Positions 44,460 to 53,217 of a DNA stretch of 64,000 nucleotides are shown in pieces; position 1 is the stretch's first letter, and each line of letters opens with the position of its first letter. The position numbers were made by a program, and so were the translations under genes. The notes below the pieces were generated by a model. That model searched no databases. It was not told the DNA's origin and saw only the letters and a program-made list of their open reading frames with translations. Origin of the DNA: Pseudocolwellia sp048296855 (lineage in GTDB: Bacteria; Pseudomonadota; Gammaproteobacteria; Enterobacterales; Alteromonadaceae); the NCBI GenBank assembly GCA_048296855.1, contig CP182631.1, one strand, 5' to 3'.

Positions 44460-45797
44460 ATGATTACAATAAAAAAAGGTCTGGATGTACCTGTAGTTGG
44501 TTCGCCCCAACAAGTGATCCACGATGGCAATGCCATTAAAACCGTTGCAACACTAGGTGAAGAGTTTGTGGGTATGCGACCTACCATGTTTGTTAAAGTG
44601 GAAGATCGTGTTAAAAAAGGTCAGGTTCTTTTTGAAGATAAAAAGAACCCTGGCGTTAAATTCACAGCTCAAGCATCAGGTGTTGTAAAAGAAATCAACC
44701 GTGGTGAAAAACGTGTTTTACAATCAGTTGTTATCGAAATAGATGGCAATGAAAAAGAGACGTTTCCAAGCTACTCAGCAAATGAACTATCTAAACTAGA
44801 TCGTCAAGATGTTGTAAATAACCTCGTTAATTCTGGGTTATGGGCAGCATTACGAACGCGTCCGTATAGTAAAGTTCCTGCTATTGATTCAACACCAACA
44901 GCCATTTTTGTTAGCGCAATGGATACAAACCCAAATGCAGCTGATCCTGAAGTTATTATTAACGAACAGGCAGAAGCATTTAAACAAGGTTTAATTATTC
45001 TTTCACGCTTAACTGAAGGCGATATTTTTGTTAGCAAAGCACCAGGAGCGAATATTCCTGTTGAAGCTAATGTAAAAGTAAATGAGTTTGCAGGTAAACA
45101 TCCTGCTGGCCTTGTTGGTACGCAAATACACTTTTTAAAACCAGTAAGCGCTGACAAATTTGTTTGGCATCTTGGTTACCAAGACGTTATTGCATTTGGT
45201 AAGTTATTTACTACTGGTGAACTTGATTGTACGCGTGTTATTTCATTGGCGGGTCCTGCTGCTAAAAATCCTCGTTTAGTAAGAACCCTATTAGGTGCTT
45301 CAACTGCTGAATTAACTGAAAATGAAGTTAAGCCTGGTGAGTTACGTGTTGTTTCTGGTTCATTGTTATCAGGTTCTACGGCTAAAGGTGTTCATGGTTA
45401 TTTAGGTCGTTACCACGTTCAAATTTCTTTAATTTTAGAAGGTCGTGAAAAAGAATTTATTGGTTATATGTACCCAGGACCAAATAAATTCTCAGTAACT
45501 CGTGCATATATGTCTCATTTCTTCCCTAAGAAATTATTCAATATGACAACTACAACCAATGGTAGTCCGCGAGCAATGGTTCCAATTGGAAACTACGAAC
45601 GTGTAATGCCATTAGATATTTTACCAACTTTGTTGTTACGTGATTTAGCTGCTGGTGATACCGATAGTGCGCAACAACTTGGTGCTTTAGAGCTAGATGA
45701 AGAAGATTTAGCGCTTTGTACGTTTGTTTGTCCAGGCAAAACAGATTACGGCGTTCTACTTCGTGATTGCCTAACCATAATTGAGAAGGAAGGTTAG
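44460..45797 (+). CDS. nqrA: Na+-translocating NADH:quinone reductase subunit A
   Basis: Peripheral subunit of the sodium-pumping respiratory complex Na+-NQR, implicated in quinone binding. The 445 residues begin MITIKKGLDVPVVGSP, the start conserved in Vibrio NqrA, so the in-frame extension to 44421 is not coding. Later markers are GEEFVGMRPTM, DKKNPGVKFTAQASGVVKEINRGEKRVLQSVVIE and the C-terminal CTFVCPGKTDYG. First gene of nqrABCDEF, with 2 bp to nqrB. Shine-Dalgarno is weak. Confidence 0.97.
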   Translation: MITIKKGLDVPVVGSPQQVIHDGNAIKTVATLGEEFVGMRPTMFVKVEDRVKKGQVLFEDKKNPGVKFTAQASGVVKEINRGEKRVLQSVVIEIDGNEKETFPSYSANELSKLDRQDVVNNLVNSGLWAALRTRPYSKVPAIDSTPTAIFVSAMDTNPNAADPEVIINEQAEAFKQGLIILSRLTEGDIFVSKAPGANIPVEANVKVNEFAGKHPAGLVGTQIHFLKPVSADKFVWHLGYQDVIAFGKLFTTGELDCTRVISLAGPAAKNPRLVRTLLGASTAELTENEVKPGELRVVSGSLLSGSTAKGVHGYLGRYHVQISLILEGREKEFIGYMYPGPNKFSVTRAYMSHFFPKKLFNMTTTTNGSPRAMVPIGNYERVMPLDILPTLLLRDLAAGDTDSAQQLGALELDEEDLALCTFVCPGKTDYGVLLRDCLTIIEKEG

Positions 45798-45799
45798 TC

Positions 45800-47011
45800 A
45801 TGGGTGTCAAAAAGTTTATTGAAGATATAGAGCCGCATTTTGAAAAAGGCGGTAAACATGAGAAATGGTTTGCTCTCTACGAAGCCGTAGCGACTGGCTT
45901 ATTTACTCCAGGTTACGTTAACAAAGGCAAAACTCACGTACGTGATAGTATTGACCTTAAACGTATCATGATCACTGTTTGGTTAGCCGTATTTCCTGCC
46001 ATGTTTTTTGGTATGTACAATATTGGTTTTCAAGCAACTGAAGCATTAGCTGCTGGTTATGCTTTACCTGATACATGGCAAGTAGGCCTATTTGAAACAC
46101 TAGGTGGTAGCTTAGCTGCTGATACTGGTTGGTTTGGAATGATGCTCTACGGAGCAGTGTTCTTTTTACCTATATATGCCGTAACATTTATTGTTGGTGG
46201 TTTCTGGGAAGTTCTTTTTGCAGCTGTACGTAAGCATGAAGTTAACGAAGGTTTCTTCGTAAGCTCAATCTTATTTGCATTAATTGTTCCTGCAACTATT
46301 CCATTATGGCAAGTGGCTATCGGTATTACTTTTGGTGTTGTTGTTGCTAAAGAAATATTTGGTGGAACAGGTAAAAACTTCTTAAACCCAGCGTTAGCGG
46401 GTCGTGCATTTTTATTCTTTGCTTATCCAGCACAAATCTCAGGTGATTCAGTTTGGGTTGCTGTTGACGGTTTCTCTGGTGCTACAGCTTTAGCTGCAGG
46501 CGCTGCGGCAAACGTTGGTGAAATTAGCTACGCTTTAAATGCTGACTGGTGGAATGCATTCTGGGGCTTTATTCCTGGTTCTGTTGGTGAAGTATCAACA
46601 TTCGCTATTCTATTAGGTGGTGCATATATCCTTTATAAAGGTATCGCATCATGGCGCATCGTATTAGGTGTGTTTGGTGGTATGGTTGTTACGTCTTTAC
46701 TATTTAATACCATAGGTAGTGAAACTAACGCAATGTTTGCAATGCCTTGGTATTGGCACTTAGTTGTGGGTGGTTTTGCATTCGGTATGATGTTTATGGC
46801 AACAGATCCTGTTTCAGCTTCTTTCACAAACACAGGTAAATACTGGTTTGGTGCTTTAGTTGGTGTAATGGTTGTGCTTGTTCGTGTAGTAAACCCTGCA
46901 TTTCCAGAAGGTATGATGTTAGCTATTTTATTCGCTAACTTGTTTGCTCCTTTATTCGATTACTTTGTTGTACAAGGTAACATCAAACGGAGGCTTGCTC
47001 GTAATGTCTAG
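45800..47011 (+). CDS. nqrB: Na+-translocating NADH:quinone reductase subunit B
   Basis: Integral membrane subunit with about ten spans, carrying covalent FMN and riboflavin and lying on the sodium path. In 403 residues, the flavinylation motif SGATALA (threonine target) appears in VDGFSGATALAAG. Other signatures are NPALAGRAFLFFAYP and FMATDPVSASFTNTGKYWFG. The FMN is attached by ApbE, encoded downstream at 50575. Its last codons overlap nqrC by 8 bp. Confidence 0.97.
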   Translation: MGVKKFIEDIEPHFEKGGKHEKWFALYEAVATGLFTPGYVNKGKTHVRDSIDLKRIMITVWLAVFPAMFFGMYNIGFQATEALAAGYALPDTWQVGLFETLGGSLAADTGWFGMMLYGAVFFLPIYAVTFIVGGFWEVLFAAVRKHEVNEGFFVSSILFALIVPATIPLWQVAIGITFGVVVAKEIFGGTGKNFLNPALAGRAFLFFAYPAQISGDSVWVAVDGFSGATALAAGAAANVGEISYALNADWWNAFWGFIPGSVGEVSTFAILLGGAYILYKGIASWRIVLGVFGGMVVTSLLFNTIGSETNAMFAMPWYWHLVVGGFAFGMMFMATDPVSASFTNTGKYWFGALVGVMVVLVRVVNPAFPEGMMLAILFANLFAPLFDYFVVQGNIKRRLARNV

Positions 47012-47786
47012 TAATAAAGAAACTCCTATTAAAACGATTGGTTTTGTACTCGTTGTTTGTTTGGTTTGTGCTGCATTGGTATCAATATCTGCAGTTCAAC
47101 TGAAACCTTTACAGGTTGCTAACAAGTTACTTGATCAACAAACTAAGATTTTAGAAACAGCTGGTCTATTAGATGTTGCTGGTGATGATATCGTTGCTAC
47201 GTTTAACAAATATGTTGACGCTAAAATGATTGACCTTGATTCAGGAGAGTTTATTGAAGGTGATCCATTATTATTTGATGAACGCCGTAATTCGCGAGAT
47301 GCAACTAAATCTGAAAAACCTGAGAATGATATTGCAGGTATCAACCGTCGTTCTAATAACGCTGTTGTTTACTTAGTACGTAATGATGAAGGTGAAGTTA
47401 ACACGATTGTTCTTCCTATCGTCGGTTCAGGTTTGTGGGATTTAATGTACGGTTACGTTGGTTTAGAATCAGATTTAAATACTGTACGTAGTGTTGTGTA
47501 CTCTGATCATAAAGAAACTCCGGGCCTTGGCGCTGAAGTAATGAATCCTAAGTGGAAAGCATTATGGCCAGGTAAGAAAATTTATGACGAACAAGGTGAA
47601 CCTAAAGTTCATTTAGTTAAAGGTGGCGCAAAAGCTAACGACATCCATGGTGTTGATGCTTTATCAGGTGCAACTTTAACAAGTAACGGTGTTACACGTA
47701 CATTACAGTTTTGGTTTGGTGAAGAAGGTTACAAACCTTTTATTGCTAAGTATCGCTCTTCATTAGGTAAGGGAGGTGTTAACTAA
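47004..47786 (+). CDS. nqrC: Na+-translocating NADH:quinone reductase subunit C
   Basis: Single-span periplasmic subunit with covalently bound FMN. Start ATG 47004 (MSSNKETPIKTIGFVLVV) is chosen because ACGGAGG lies ~10 nt upstream and family members begin here; the frame from 46944 is not conserved. 260 residues: membrane anchor ~12-34, and the flavinylation motif DALSGATLTSNGVT near the C terminus with the target threonine. Overlaps nqrB by 8 bp and nqrD by 1 bp. Confidence 0.96.
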   Translation: MSSNKETPIKTIGFVLVVCLVCAALVSISAVQLKPLQVANKLLDQQTKILETAGLLDVAGDDIVATFNKYVDAKMIDLDSGEFIEGDPLLFDERRNSRDATKSEKPENDIAGINRRSNNAVVYLVRNDEGEVNTIVLPIVGSGLWDLMYGYVGLESDLNTVRSVVYSDHKETPGLGAEVMNPKWKALWPGKKIYDEQGEPKVHLVKGGAKANDIHGVDALSGATLTSNGVTRTLQFWFGEEGYKPFIAKYRSSLGKGGVN

Positions 47787-48409
47787 TGGCTTCAGAAACA
47801 AATAAGGTTTTAACTAAACCTATTTTTGACAACAACCCTATAGCGCTTCAAATACTTGGTATTTGTTCTGCTTTAGCGGTAACAAGTTCAATGGCAAATG
47901 CATTAGTAATGACATTAGCTGTTATTGTTGTTACGGCATTTTCTAACTTGTTTATTTCGATTATTCGTAATCAAATACCTTCAAGTGTTCGTATTATTGT
48001 TCAAATGGCAATCATTGCATCATTAGTAATTGTAGTTGACCAAGTACTTAAGGCCTTTTCTTATCAATTATCGAAAGAGCTTTCTGTATTTGTTGGCTTA
48101 ATTATTACTAACTGTATCGTTATGGGCCGTGCAGAAGCTTTTGCTATGAAAGAAAAGCCTGGTGTAAGTTTCATGGACGGTATCGGTAATGGTCTAGGTT
48201 ATGGTTTCATACTAATGAGTGTTGCTTTTGTTCGTGAACTATTTGGATTCGGAACAGTCTTTGGTATCGAAATATTATCATTGATTCAAAATGGTGGTTG
48301 GTATCAAGCAAATGGCTTATTAGTATTACCATTTAGCTCATTCTTCCTTATTGGTTTCTTAATTTGGGCAATTCGCCAATGGAAACCAGAACAAGTTGAG
48401 AAGGATTAG
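47786..48409 (+). CDS. nqrD: Na+-translocating NADH:quinone reductase subunit D
   Basis: Six-span membrane subunit (207 residues), homologous to RnfE and to its inverted partner NqrE. The conserved VGLIITNCIVMGRAEAFAMK contains the cysteine that helps ligate the intramembrane iron centre shared with NqrE. Starts on the TAATG overlap with nqrC and is followed after 5 bp by nqrE. Confidence 0.97.
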   Translation: MASETNKVLTKPIFDNNPIALQILGICSALAVTSSMANALVMTLAVIVVTAFSNLFISIIRNQIPSSVRIIVQMAIIASLVIVVDQVLKAFSYQLSKELSVFVGLIITNCIVMGRAEAFAMKEKPGVSFMDGIGNGLGYGFILMSVAFVRELFGFGTVFGIEILSLIQNGGWYQANGLLVLPFSSFFLIGFLIWAIRQWKPEQVEKD

Positions 48410-48414
48410 AACTC

Positions 48415-49038
48415 ATGGAACATTATATTAGTTTATTAGTTAAAACGATTTTTATTGAAAACATCGCTTTAAGTTTCTTCCTAGGTATGTGTACTTTCTT
48501 AGCTGTATCTAAAAAAGTAAGTACTGCTATGGGGTTGGGTGTAGCTGTTATCGTTGTACTTGGTATTGCGGTTCCAGCTAACCAAATAATCTACCAAGCA
48601 ATATTAGCGCCTGGTGCTTTAGATTCAATTATGGGGATTACAGACCCTAAAGAAACAATTGATTTAAGTTTCTTATCATTTATAACGTTTATCGGTGTTA
48701 TTGCTGCATTAGTTCAGATCCTTGAAATGGTGTTAGATAAATACTTCCCTGCGTTATATCAAGCATTAGGTATCTTCTTACCGTTAATTACGGTTAACTG
48801 TGCGATTTTTGGTGCGGTATCATTTATGGTATCTAAAAACTTAACGCTAGGTGAATCTGTTGTTTATGGTGTTGGCTCTGGTATCGGTTGGGCATTAGCT
48901 ATTGTATTGCTTGCTGGTATTCGCGAAAAGATGAAATATTCTGACGTTCCAGATGGCCTTAAAGGTTTGGGTATTACGTTTATTACTGCAGGATTGATGG
49001 CTTTTGGCTTTCTTTCTTTCGGTGGTATTTCGTTATAA
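48415..49038 (+). CDS. nqrE: Na+-translocating NADH:quinone reductase subunit E
   Basis: Six-span membrane subunit (207 residues), inverted relative to NqrD. FIENIALSFFLGMCTFLAVSKK near the N terminus and LITVNCAIFGAVSFM in the middle carry the two cysteines for the intramembrane iron site. Gap of 63 bp to nqrF. Confidence 0.97.
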   Translation: MEHYISLLVKTIFIENIALSFFLGMCTFLAVSKKVSTAMGLGVAVIVVLGIAVPANQIIYQAILAPGALDSIMGITDPKETIDLSFLSFITFIGVIAALVQILEMVLDKYFPALYQALGIFLPLITVNCAIFGAVSFMVSKNLTLGESVVYGVGSGIGWALAIVLLAGIREKMKYSDVPDGLKGLGITFITAGLMAFGFLSFGGISL

Positions 49039-49101
49039 TAAGATTAACAAGGAATACGAGTTGTAACTTGTATTCCCCTAGAAAAGTATAAGGAAAAGTC
49101 G

Positions 49102-50325
49102 ATGGAAATCATTCTCGGCGTAGGCATGTTCACTGCGATCGTTATAGCTTTGGTTCTAGTAATCTTATTTGCTAAATCGAAGTTAGTTGCAGAAGGTGAC
49201 GTGACTATTAGTATAAATGGCGATCCAGATAAAGCAGTTACGACTAGTGCTGGCGGAAAGCTATTAGGCGCACTTGCTGACCAAGGTATTTTTATTCCTT
49301 CAGCATGTGGTGGTGGTGGTACTTGTGGACAGTGTCGTGTACATGTTCATTCAGGTGGTGGAGATATTTTACCAACTGAGCAAGGTCATATCACTAAACG
49401 TGAAGCTAAAGAAGGTTGTCGTCTTTCATGTCAAGTTGCTGTTAAGCAAGACATGGAAATTGAAGTAGAAGACGAAATCTTTGGTGTTCAACAATGGGAA
49501 TGTGAAGTTATCTCTAACGATAACAAAGCAACTTTCATTAAAGAACTAAAACTACAAATTCCAAATGGTGAATCTGTACCGTTTAGAGCCGGTGGTTACA
49601 TTCAAATTGAAGCGCCAGCTCATCACGTTAAATACAGCGATTTTGATATTGATGAACAATACCGTGGCGATTGGAATCATTTTGGCTTTTTTGATGTTGA
49701 ATCAAAAGTTGATGAACCAACGTTACGTGCATACTCAATGGCTAACTATCCTGAAGAAGAAGGCATTATCATGCTTAACGTGCGTATTGCTACGCCTCCT
49801 CCAGGAAGATTACACTTACCAGCAGGTAAAATGTCATCGTACATCTTTAGCTTAAAACCTGGCGATAAAGTTACTATTTCAGGTCCATTTGGTGAATTCT
49901 TCGCGAAAGATACCGATGCTGAAATGGTATTTATTGGTGGTGGTGCTGGTATGGCGCCAATGCGTTCTCACATATTCGATCAACTTAAACGTTTAAACTC
50001 TAAGCGTAAAATGAGTTTCTGGTATGGTGCACGTTCACTACGTGAAATGTTCTATGAAGATGACTATAACGGCTTAGCGGCTGCTAATGACAACTTTGAA
50101 TGGCATGTTGCACTTTCAGACCCTCAACCAGAAGATAACTGGGATGGTTTAACAGGTTTTATTCATAACGTATTACATGAACAATACTTGAAAGATCATG
50201 AAGCGCCAGAAGATTGTGAGTACTACATGTGTGGTCCACCAATGATGAATGCTGCTGTTATTCATATGCTTAAAGACCTTGGCGTAGAAGATGAGAATAT
50301 CATGTTAGATGACTTTGGTGGCTAA
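49102..50325 (+). CDS. nqrF: Na+-translocating NADH:quinone reductase subunit F
   Basis: Electron entry subunit. The 407 residues: one N-terminal membrane helix (~3-24), a [2Fe-2S] ferredoxin domain with ligands C69, C75, C78 and C110, an FAD domain (RAYSMANYPEE) and an NADH domain (GGGAGMAPMRSHIFDQL, YYMCGPPMMNAAV). It ends in the family-typical LDDFGG. Last gene of the nqr operon; an imperfect palindrome and a terminator follow. Confidence 0.98.
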   Translation: MEIILGVGMFTAIVIALVLVILFAKSKLVAEGDVTISINGDPDKAVTTSAGGKLLGALADQGIFIPSACGGGGTCGQCRVHVHSGGGDILPTEQGHITKREAKEGCRLSCQVAVKQDMEIEVEDEIFGVQQWECEVISNDNKATFIKELKLQIPNGESVPFRAGGYIQIEAPAHHVKYSDFDIDEQYRGDWNHFGFFDVESKVDEPTLRAYSMANYPEEEGIIMLNVRIATPPPGRLHLPAGKMSSYIFSLKPGDKVTISGPFGEFFAKDTDAEMVFIGGGAGMAPMRSHIFDQLKRLNSKRKMSFWYGARSLREMFYEDDYNGLAAANDNFEWHVALSDPQPEDNWDGLTGFIHNVLHEQYLKDHEAPEDCEYYMCGPPMMNAAVIHMLKDLGVEDENIMLDDFGG

Positions 50326-50327
50326 TA

Positions 50328-50441
50328 TTTTATTTTAAGCTGCCTATTGGCACTACTTCAGCGTTGGATGTACTCATTGACTATCGTCAACTCCGTGCAT
50401 CCGCCTTGAATTAGCACCACTATTCTTCGCTTAACTTTAAA
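50328..50441. repeat. ~114-bp imperfect palindrome after nqrF
   Basis: Centred on TTGAC-TATC-GTCAA (50377-50390), with arms extending outward through TTCAGCGTTGGATG versus CATCCGCCTTGAA to TTAAGC (50335) and GCTTAA (50429). It could fold into one long hairpin. This looks like a REP-type intergenic repeat; no second copy was found in the window. Confidence 0.6.
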
Positions 50442-50480
50442 ATATAATTCACACTAAAATATTTAATTAATATTTTATTT

Positions 50481-50507
50481 AAAGGCGACTTAGGTCGCCT
50501 TTATTAT
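50481..50507 (+). terminator. intrinsic terminator of the nqr operon
   Basis: AAAGGCGAC (50481-50489) and GTCGCCTTT (50494-50502), loop TTAG, then ATTATTT. Confidence 0.8.
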
Positions 50508-50574
50508 TTATATAAGTGCAATTTACTATCTAATAGAAGTGCATTTACATAAATAATAATCTTTTGGAAGTTGT

Positions 50575-51588
50575 ATGAAAAACTTAATATTAATCACGCT
50601 TGTTTTAACTTTACTGACGGGATGCTTTCCTAGTAAAAACTTAGACAAAAAAGAAGTACTACTGCAAGGTAGAACAATGGGAACCACTTATAATATTAAA
50701 GTGATAGTAGAAAACGACTCTATTGATACCCAATTACTACAAAAAGATATAGACAGTGCGCTTGTTAATGTTAACCAAGAAATGTCTACCTATATTCCTG
50801 ATTCAGAGCTTTCACATTTTAATCAATTACGATCGTCAGAGCCTGTTACTTTATCTAAAGGTTTAGCGCGTGTTATTGAAGAAGCTATTCGTTTAGGTAA
50901 ATTAAGTAATGGTAAGTTAGATGTTACCGTAGGGCCTTTAGTAAACTTATGGGGATTTGGTCCTGAATATCGTCTTGAAAAAGTGCCTTCTGATGAGTTA
51001 CTCGAACAAACTAAAAGTAAAGTAGGTATTGAAAATATTGAGTTAGTAGATGGTCGATTAAGTAAAAAAATTGATGAACTCTATATTGATTTATCTACCA
51101 TTGCTAAAGGCTACGGAGTCGATCTAATTGCCGAGTTAGTGGAAAGCAGAGGCATACACAACTACTTAGTAGAAATTGGTGGTGAAATGCGTTTAAAAGG
51201 CTTTAAAGATACTGGCGAGTTATGGCATATCGCTATAGAGAAACCAGTAACAACCGAACGCGCTGTTCAGCAAGTTGTTGTTCCTAAAAATAACGCTGTT
51301 GCTACTTCTGGTGATTATAGAAATTATTTCGAATCTAACGGGCAACGTTTTTCTCATATTATTGATCCTGCTACAGGAAAACCTATTAATCATAAGTTAG
51401 TCTCTGTAACGGTAATTCATCCATCATCAATGACGGCTGATGGTTTATCTACAGCATTAATGGTGATGGGCGAAAAAGAAGCGTTAGCTTTTGCAGAAGA
51501 AAATGAAATAGCTGCTTACTTTATTAGTAAATCAGAAAATGGCTTTGTTGAGCAAAGCACGGTAAAATTTGCTCAATATCTTAAATAA
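50575..51588 (+). CDS. apbE: FAD:protein FMN transferase ApbE (lipoprotein)
   Basis: Periplasmic flavin transferase that attaches FMN through a phosphoester to threonines of NqrB and NqrC. The 337 residues start with a lipoprotein signal (LTLLTGC, lipidation at C17). The ApbE core shows GRTMGTTYNIKV, VNQEMSTYIPDSELSHFNQ, GKLDVTVGPLVNLWGFGP, IDLSTIAKGYGVDLIAE, VEIGGEMRLKG and SHIIDPATGKPINH with MTADGLSTALMVMG. RBS TTGGAAG precedes the ATG. Its position after nqrF and before nqrM fits complex maturation. Confidence 0.96.
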   Translation: MKNLILITLVLTLLTGCFPSKNLDKKEVLLQGRTMGTTYNIKVIVENDSIDTQLLQKDIDSALVNVNQEMSTYIPDSELSHFNQLRSSEPVTLSKGLARVIEEAIRLGKLSNGKLDVTVGPLVNLWGFGPEYRLEKVPSDELLEQTKSKVGIENIELVDGRLSKKIDELYIDLSTIAKGYGVDLIAELVESRGIHNYLVEIGGEMRLKGFKDTGELWHIAIEKPVTTERAVQQVVVPKNNAVATSGDYRNYFESNGQRFSHIIDPATGKPINHKLVSVTVIHPSSMTADGLSTALMVMGEKEALAFAEENEIAAYFISKSENGFVEQSTVKFAQYLK

Positions 51589-51696
51589 AAAAAATTAAGC
51601 GAGAATATTGTTTACATATACTCGGTCTATATTAAAAGTTGTGCTTTAAATAGAATAAAGCATGAATACATTTGAACAAAATATTAAGGTTACATT

Positions 51697-51918
51697 GTGG
51701 GTATCTTTTTAATTACATTATGTTTTTTTCTCGTGGTTGTTGCTGCAATGGCCGTTGGTTATATTTTTCAAAATAAAACACTTGCGGGCTCTTGTGGTGG
51801 TTTATCTTCAATGGGCATTGAAAAAGCTTGTGACTGTGATAACCCGTGTGAAAAAAGAATTGAACGTGAAAAAGCCGCTGCTCTTAACGAAAATTCTATA
51901 GATATTAAAAATATCTAA
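51697..51918 (+). CDS. nqrM: Na+-NQR maturation protein NqrM
   Basis: A 73-residue membrane-anchored protein needed to assemble functional Na+-NQR, probably delivering iron to the NqrD/E site. One N-terminal span (~2-24) and four conserved cysteines at 33, 45, 47 and 51 (GSCGG, ACDCDNPC), followed by a charged helix. Start is GTG 51697 with AAGGT upstream. Lies 108 bp after apbE. Confidence 0.93.
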   Translation: MGIFLITLCFFLVVVAAMAVGYIFQNKTLAGSCGGLSSMGIEKACDCDNPCEKRIEREKAAALNENSIDIKNI

Positions 51919-51977
51919 TTATAGTCGACTATTTTAACGACCTAATAGCTTTACAGCTTTATATCACTCCAACAATT

Positions 51978-52008
51978 AAATAAGTGGTGCAGCATGTATC
52001 ACTTATTT
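51978..52008 (+). terminator. probable terminator after nqrM
   Basis: AAATAAGTG (51978-51986) pairs with CACTTATTT (52000-52008), loop 13, followed by CTTCGTT. Confidence 0.5.
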
Positions 52009-52056
52009 CTTCGTTCATTATCTTCCTCATTGTAAATACCTAACAACTCCTTTAAA

Positions 52057-52072
52057 CTGTTTTTATATACAG
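52057..52072 (+). promoter_or_regulatory. LexA (SOS) box before dinB
   Basis: CTGTTTTTATATACAG has the CTGT-N8-ACAG core with an AT-rich centre and ends 15 bp before the dinB start codon. It predicts LexA repression and DNA-damage induction of polymerase IV. Confidence 0.85.
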
Positions 52073-52087
52073 TGCTTTGAGTTTTCT

Positions 52088-53146
52088 ATGGTTCGTAAAA
52101 TTATTCATATCGATATGGATTGTTTCTATGCCGCAGTAGAAATGAGAGATAATCCTGAATTAAAAAATGTGCCTATGGCCGTTGGCGGTAATGGTCCTCG
52201 CAGTGTTTTATCCACTTCTAATTATATAGCTCGCCAATATGGTGTACGTTCAGCTATGCCAAACGCTAAAGCCTTTATGTTATGCCCTGATCTTATTATT
52301 GTGAATGGCAGAATGGATGTATATAAAGAAATATCGGTAAAAATTAGAGCTATCTTCCAAAAGTATACAGACCTAATAGAACCTTTATCATTAGACGAAG
52401 CTTATTTAGATGTTACCGACTCTAAACACTGTCAAGGTAGCGCGACACTTATTGCTGAACAGATCAGACAAGATATTTTTGATGAACTCAATCTTACCGC
52501 TTCAGCAGGTATAGCTCCCAATAAATTTTTAGCCAAAATTGCCAGCGACGAAAATAAACCTAACGGACAATGTGTTATTACGCCTGACAAAGTTAACGAC
52601 TTTGTTGAAAAAATGTCGCTCAGTAAAATTCCCGGTGTAGGCAAAGTAACGTTTGAAAAACTTAAAGCACATGGCTTAGAGTTTGGGCGAGATGTTATTG
52701 CCTACGAAAAATCTGAACTTATTAATAAGTTTGGTAAATTAGGCATCTCTTTATGGCATAAATGTCATGGCGTAGATAATAGAGAAGTGGTTACTAGTCG
52801 AATACGTAAGTCTGTAGGTGTTGAGAGAACCTTTGCTCACGATATTAGCTCAGTAGAAGAACTGAGTGAGTATATGCATGAAAAGCTGATTCCTGAGCTA
52901 AAGCGGCGTTCTGAATCTTATCTTCAAACACGAGATATCAGTAAATTAGGGGTTAAAGTTAAATTCAAAGACTTTCATCAAACCACTAAAGAATTTAAGC
53001 ATCATAGTTTTGACGATGATATTTTTAATCAGCTTTTACAAGAAGCATTAGCTCGCGGAGAGGGTAAAGCGGTGAGATTATTAGGTGTACATATTGGTTT
53101 GGGGGAAGAAGCTGACGAGCAACATCAATTTGAGTTGGAGTTATAA
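52088..53146 (+). CDS. dinB: DNA polymerase IV
   Basis: Y-family translesion polymerase, error-prone and SOS-induced. The 352 residues (E. coli 351) show IHIDMDCFYAAVEMRDNPELK with the first catalytic aspartates, YIARQYGVRSAMPNAKAFMLCP, the catalytic SLDEAYLDVT, ASAGIAPNKFLAKIASD, the thumb KIPGVGKVTFEKL and the little-finger domain. The C terminus lacks a clear QLxLxx beta-clamp motif in full but ends HQFELEL, close to QFxLxL, which probably serves. Preceded by a LexA box. Confidence 0.96.
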   Translation: MVRKIIHIDMDCFYAAVEMRDNPELKNVPMAVGGNGPRSVLSTSNYIARQYGVRSAMPNAKAFMLCPDLIIVNGRMDVYKEISVKIRAIFQKYTDLIEPLSLDEAYLDVTDSKHCQGSATLIAEQIRQDIFDELNLTASAGIAPNKFLAKIASDENKPNGQCVITPDKVNDFVEKMSLSKIPGVGKVTFEKLKAHGLEFGRDVIAYEKSELINKFGKLGISLWHKCHGVDNREVVTSRIRKSVGVERTFAHDISSVEELSEYMHEKLIPELKRRSESYLQTRDISKLGVKVKFKDFHQTTKEFKHHSFDDDIFNQLLQEALARGEGKAVRLLGVHIGLGEEADEQHQFELEL

Positions 53147-53153
53147 AGAGATT

Positions 53154-53189
53154 AGGGCTACAGCTAACTTATATTGTTAATGCAGCCCT
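53154..53189. terminator. hairpin between converging dinB and lipoprotein genes
   Basis: AGGGCT (53154-53159) with AGCCCT (53184-53189), an inner AAC/GTT pairing, then TAATTAGTTTT on the plus strand. Serves dinB and possibly both strands. Confidence 0.5.
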
Positions 53190-53217
53190 TAATTAGTTTT
53201 AAAATTTAATGGAATTA

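Noticed and set aside
44345..44587. Minus-strand frame over the nqrA start
   Set aside because: It overlaps the well-supported nqrA start and has no recognisable protein features.
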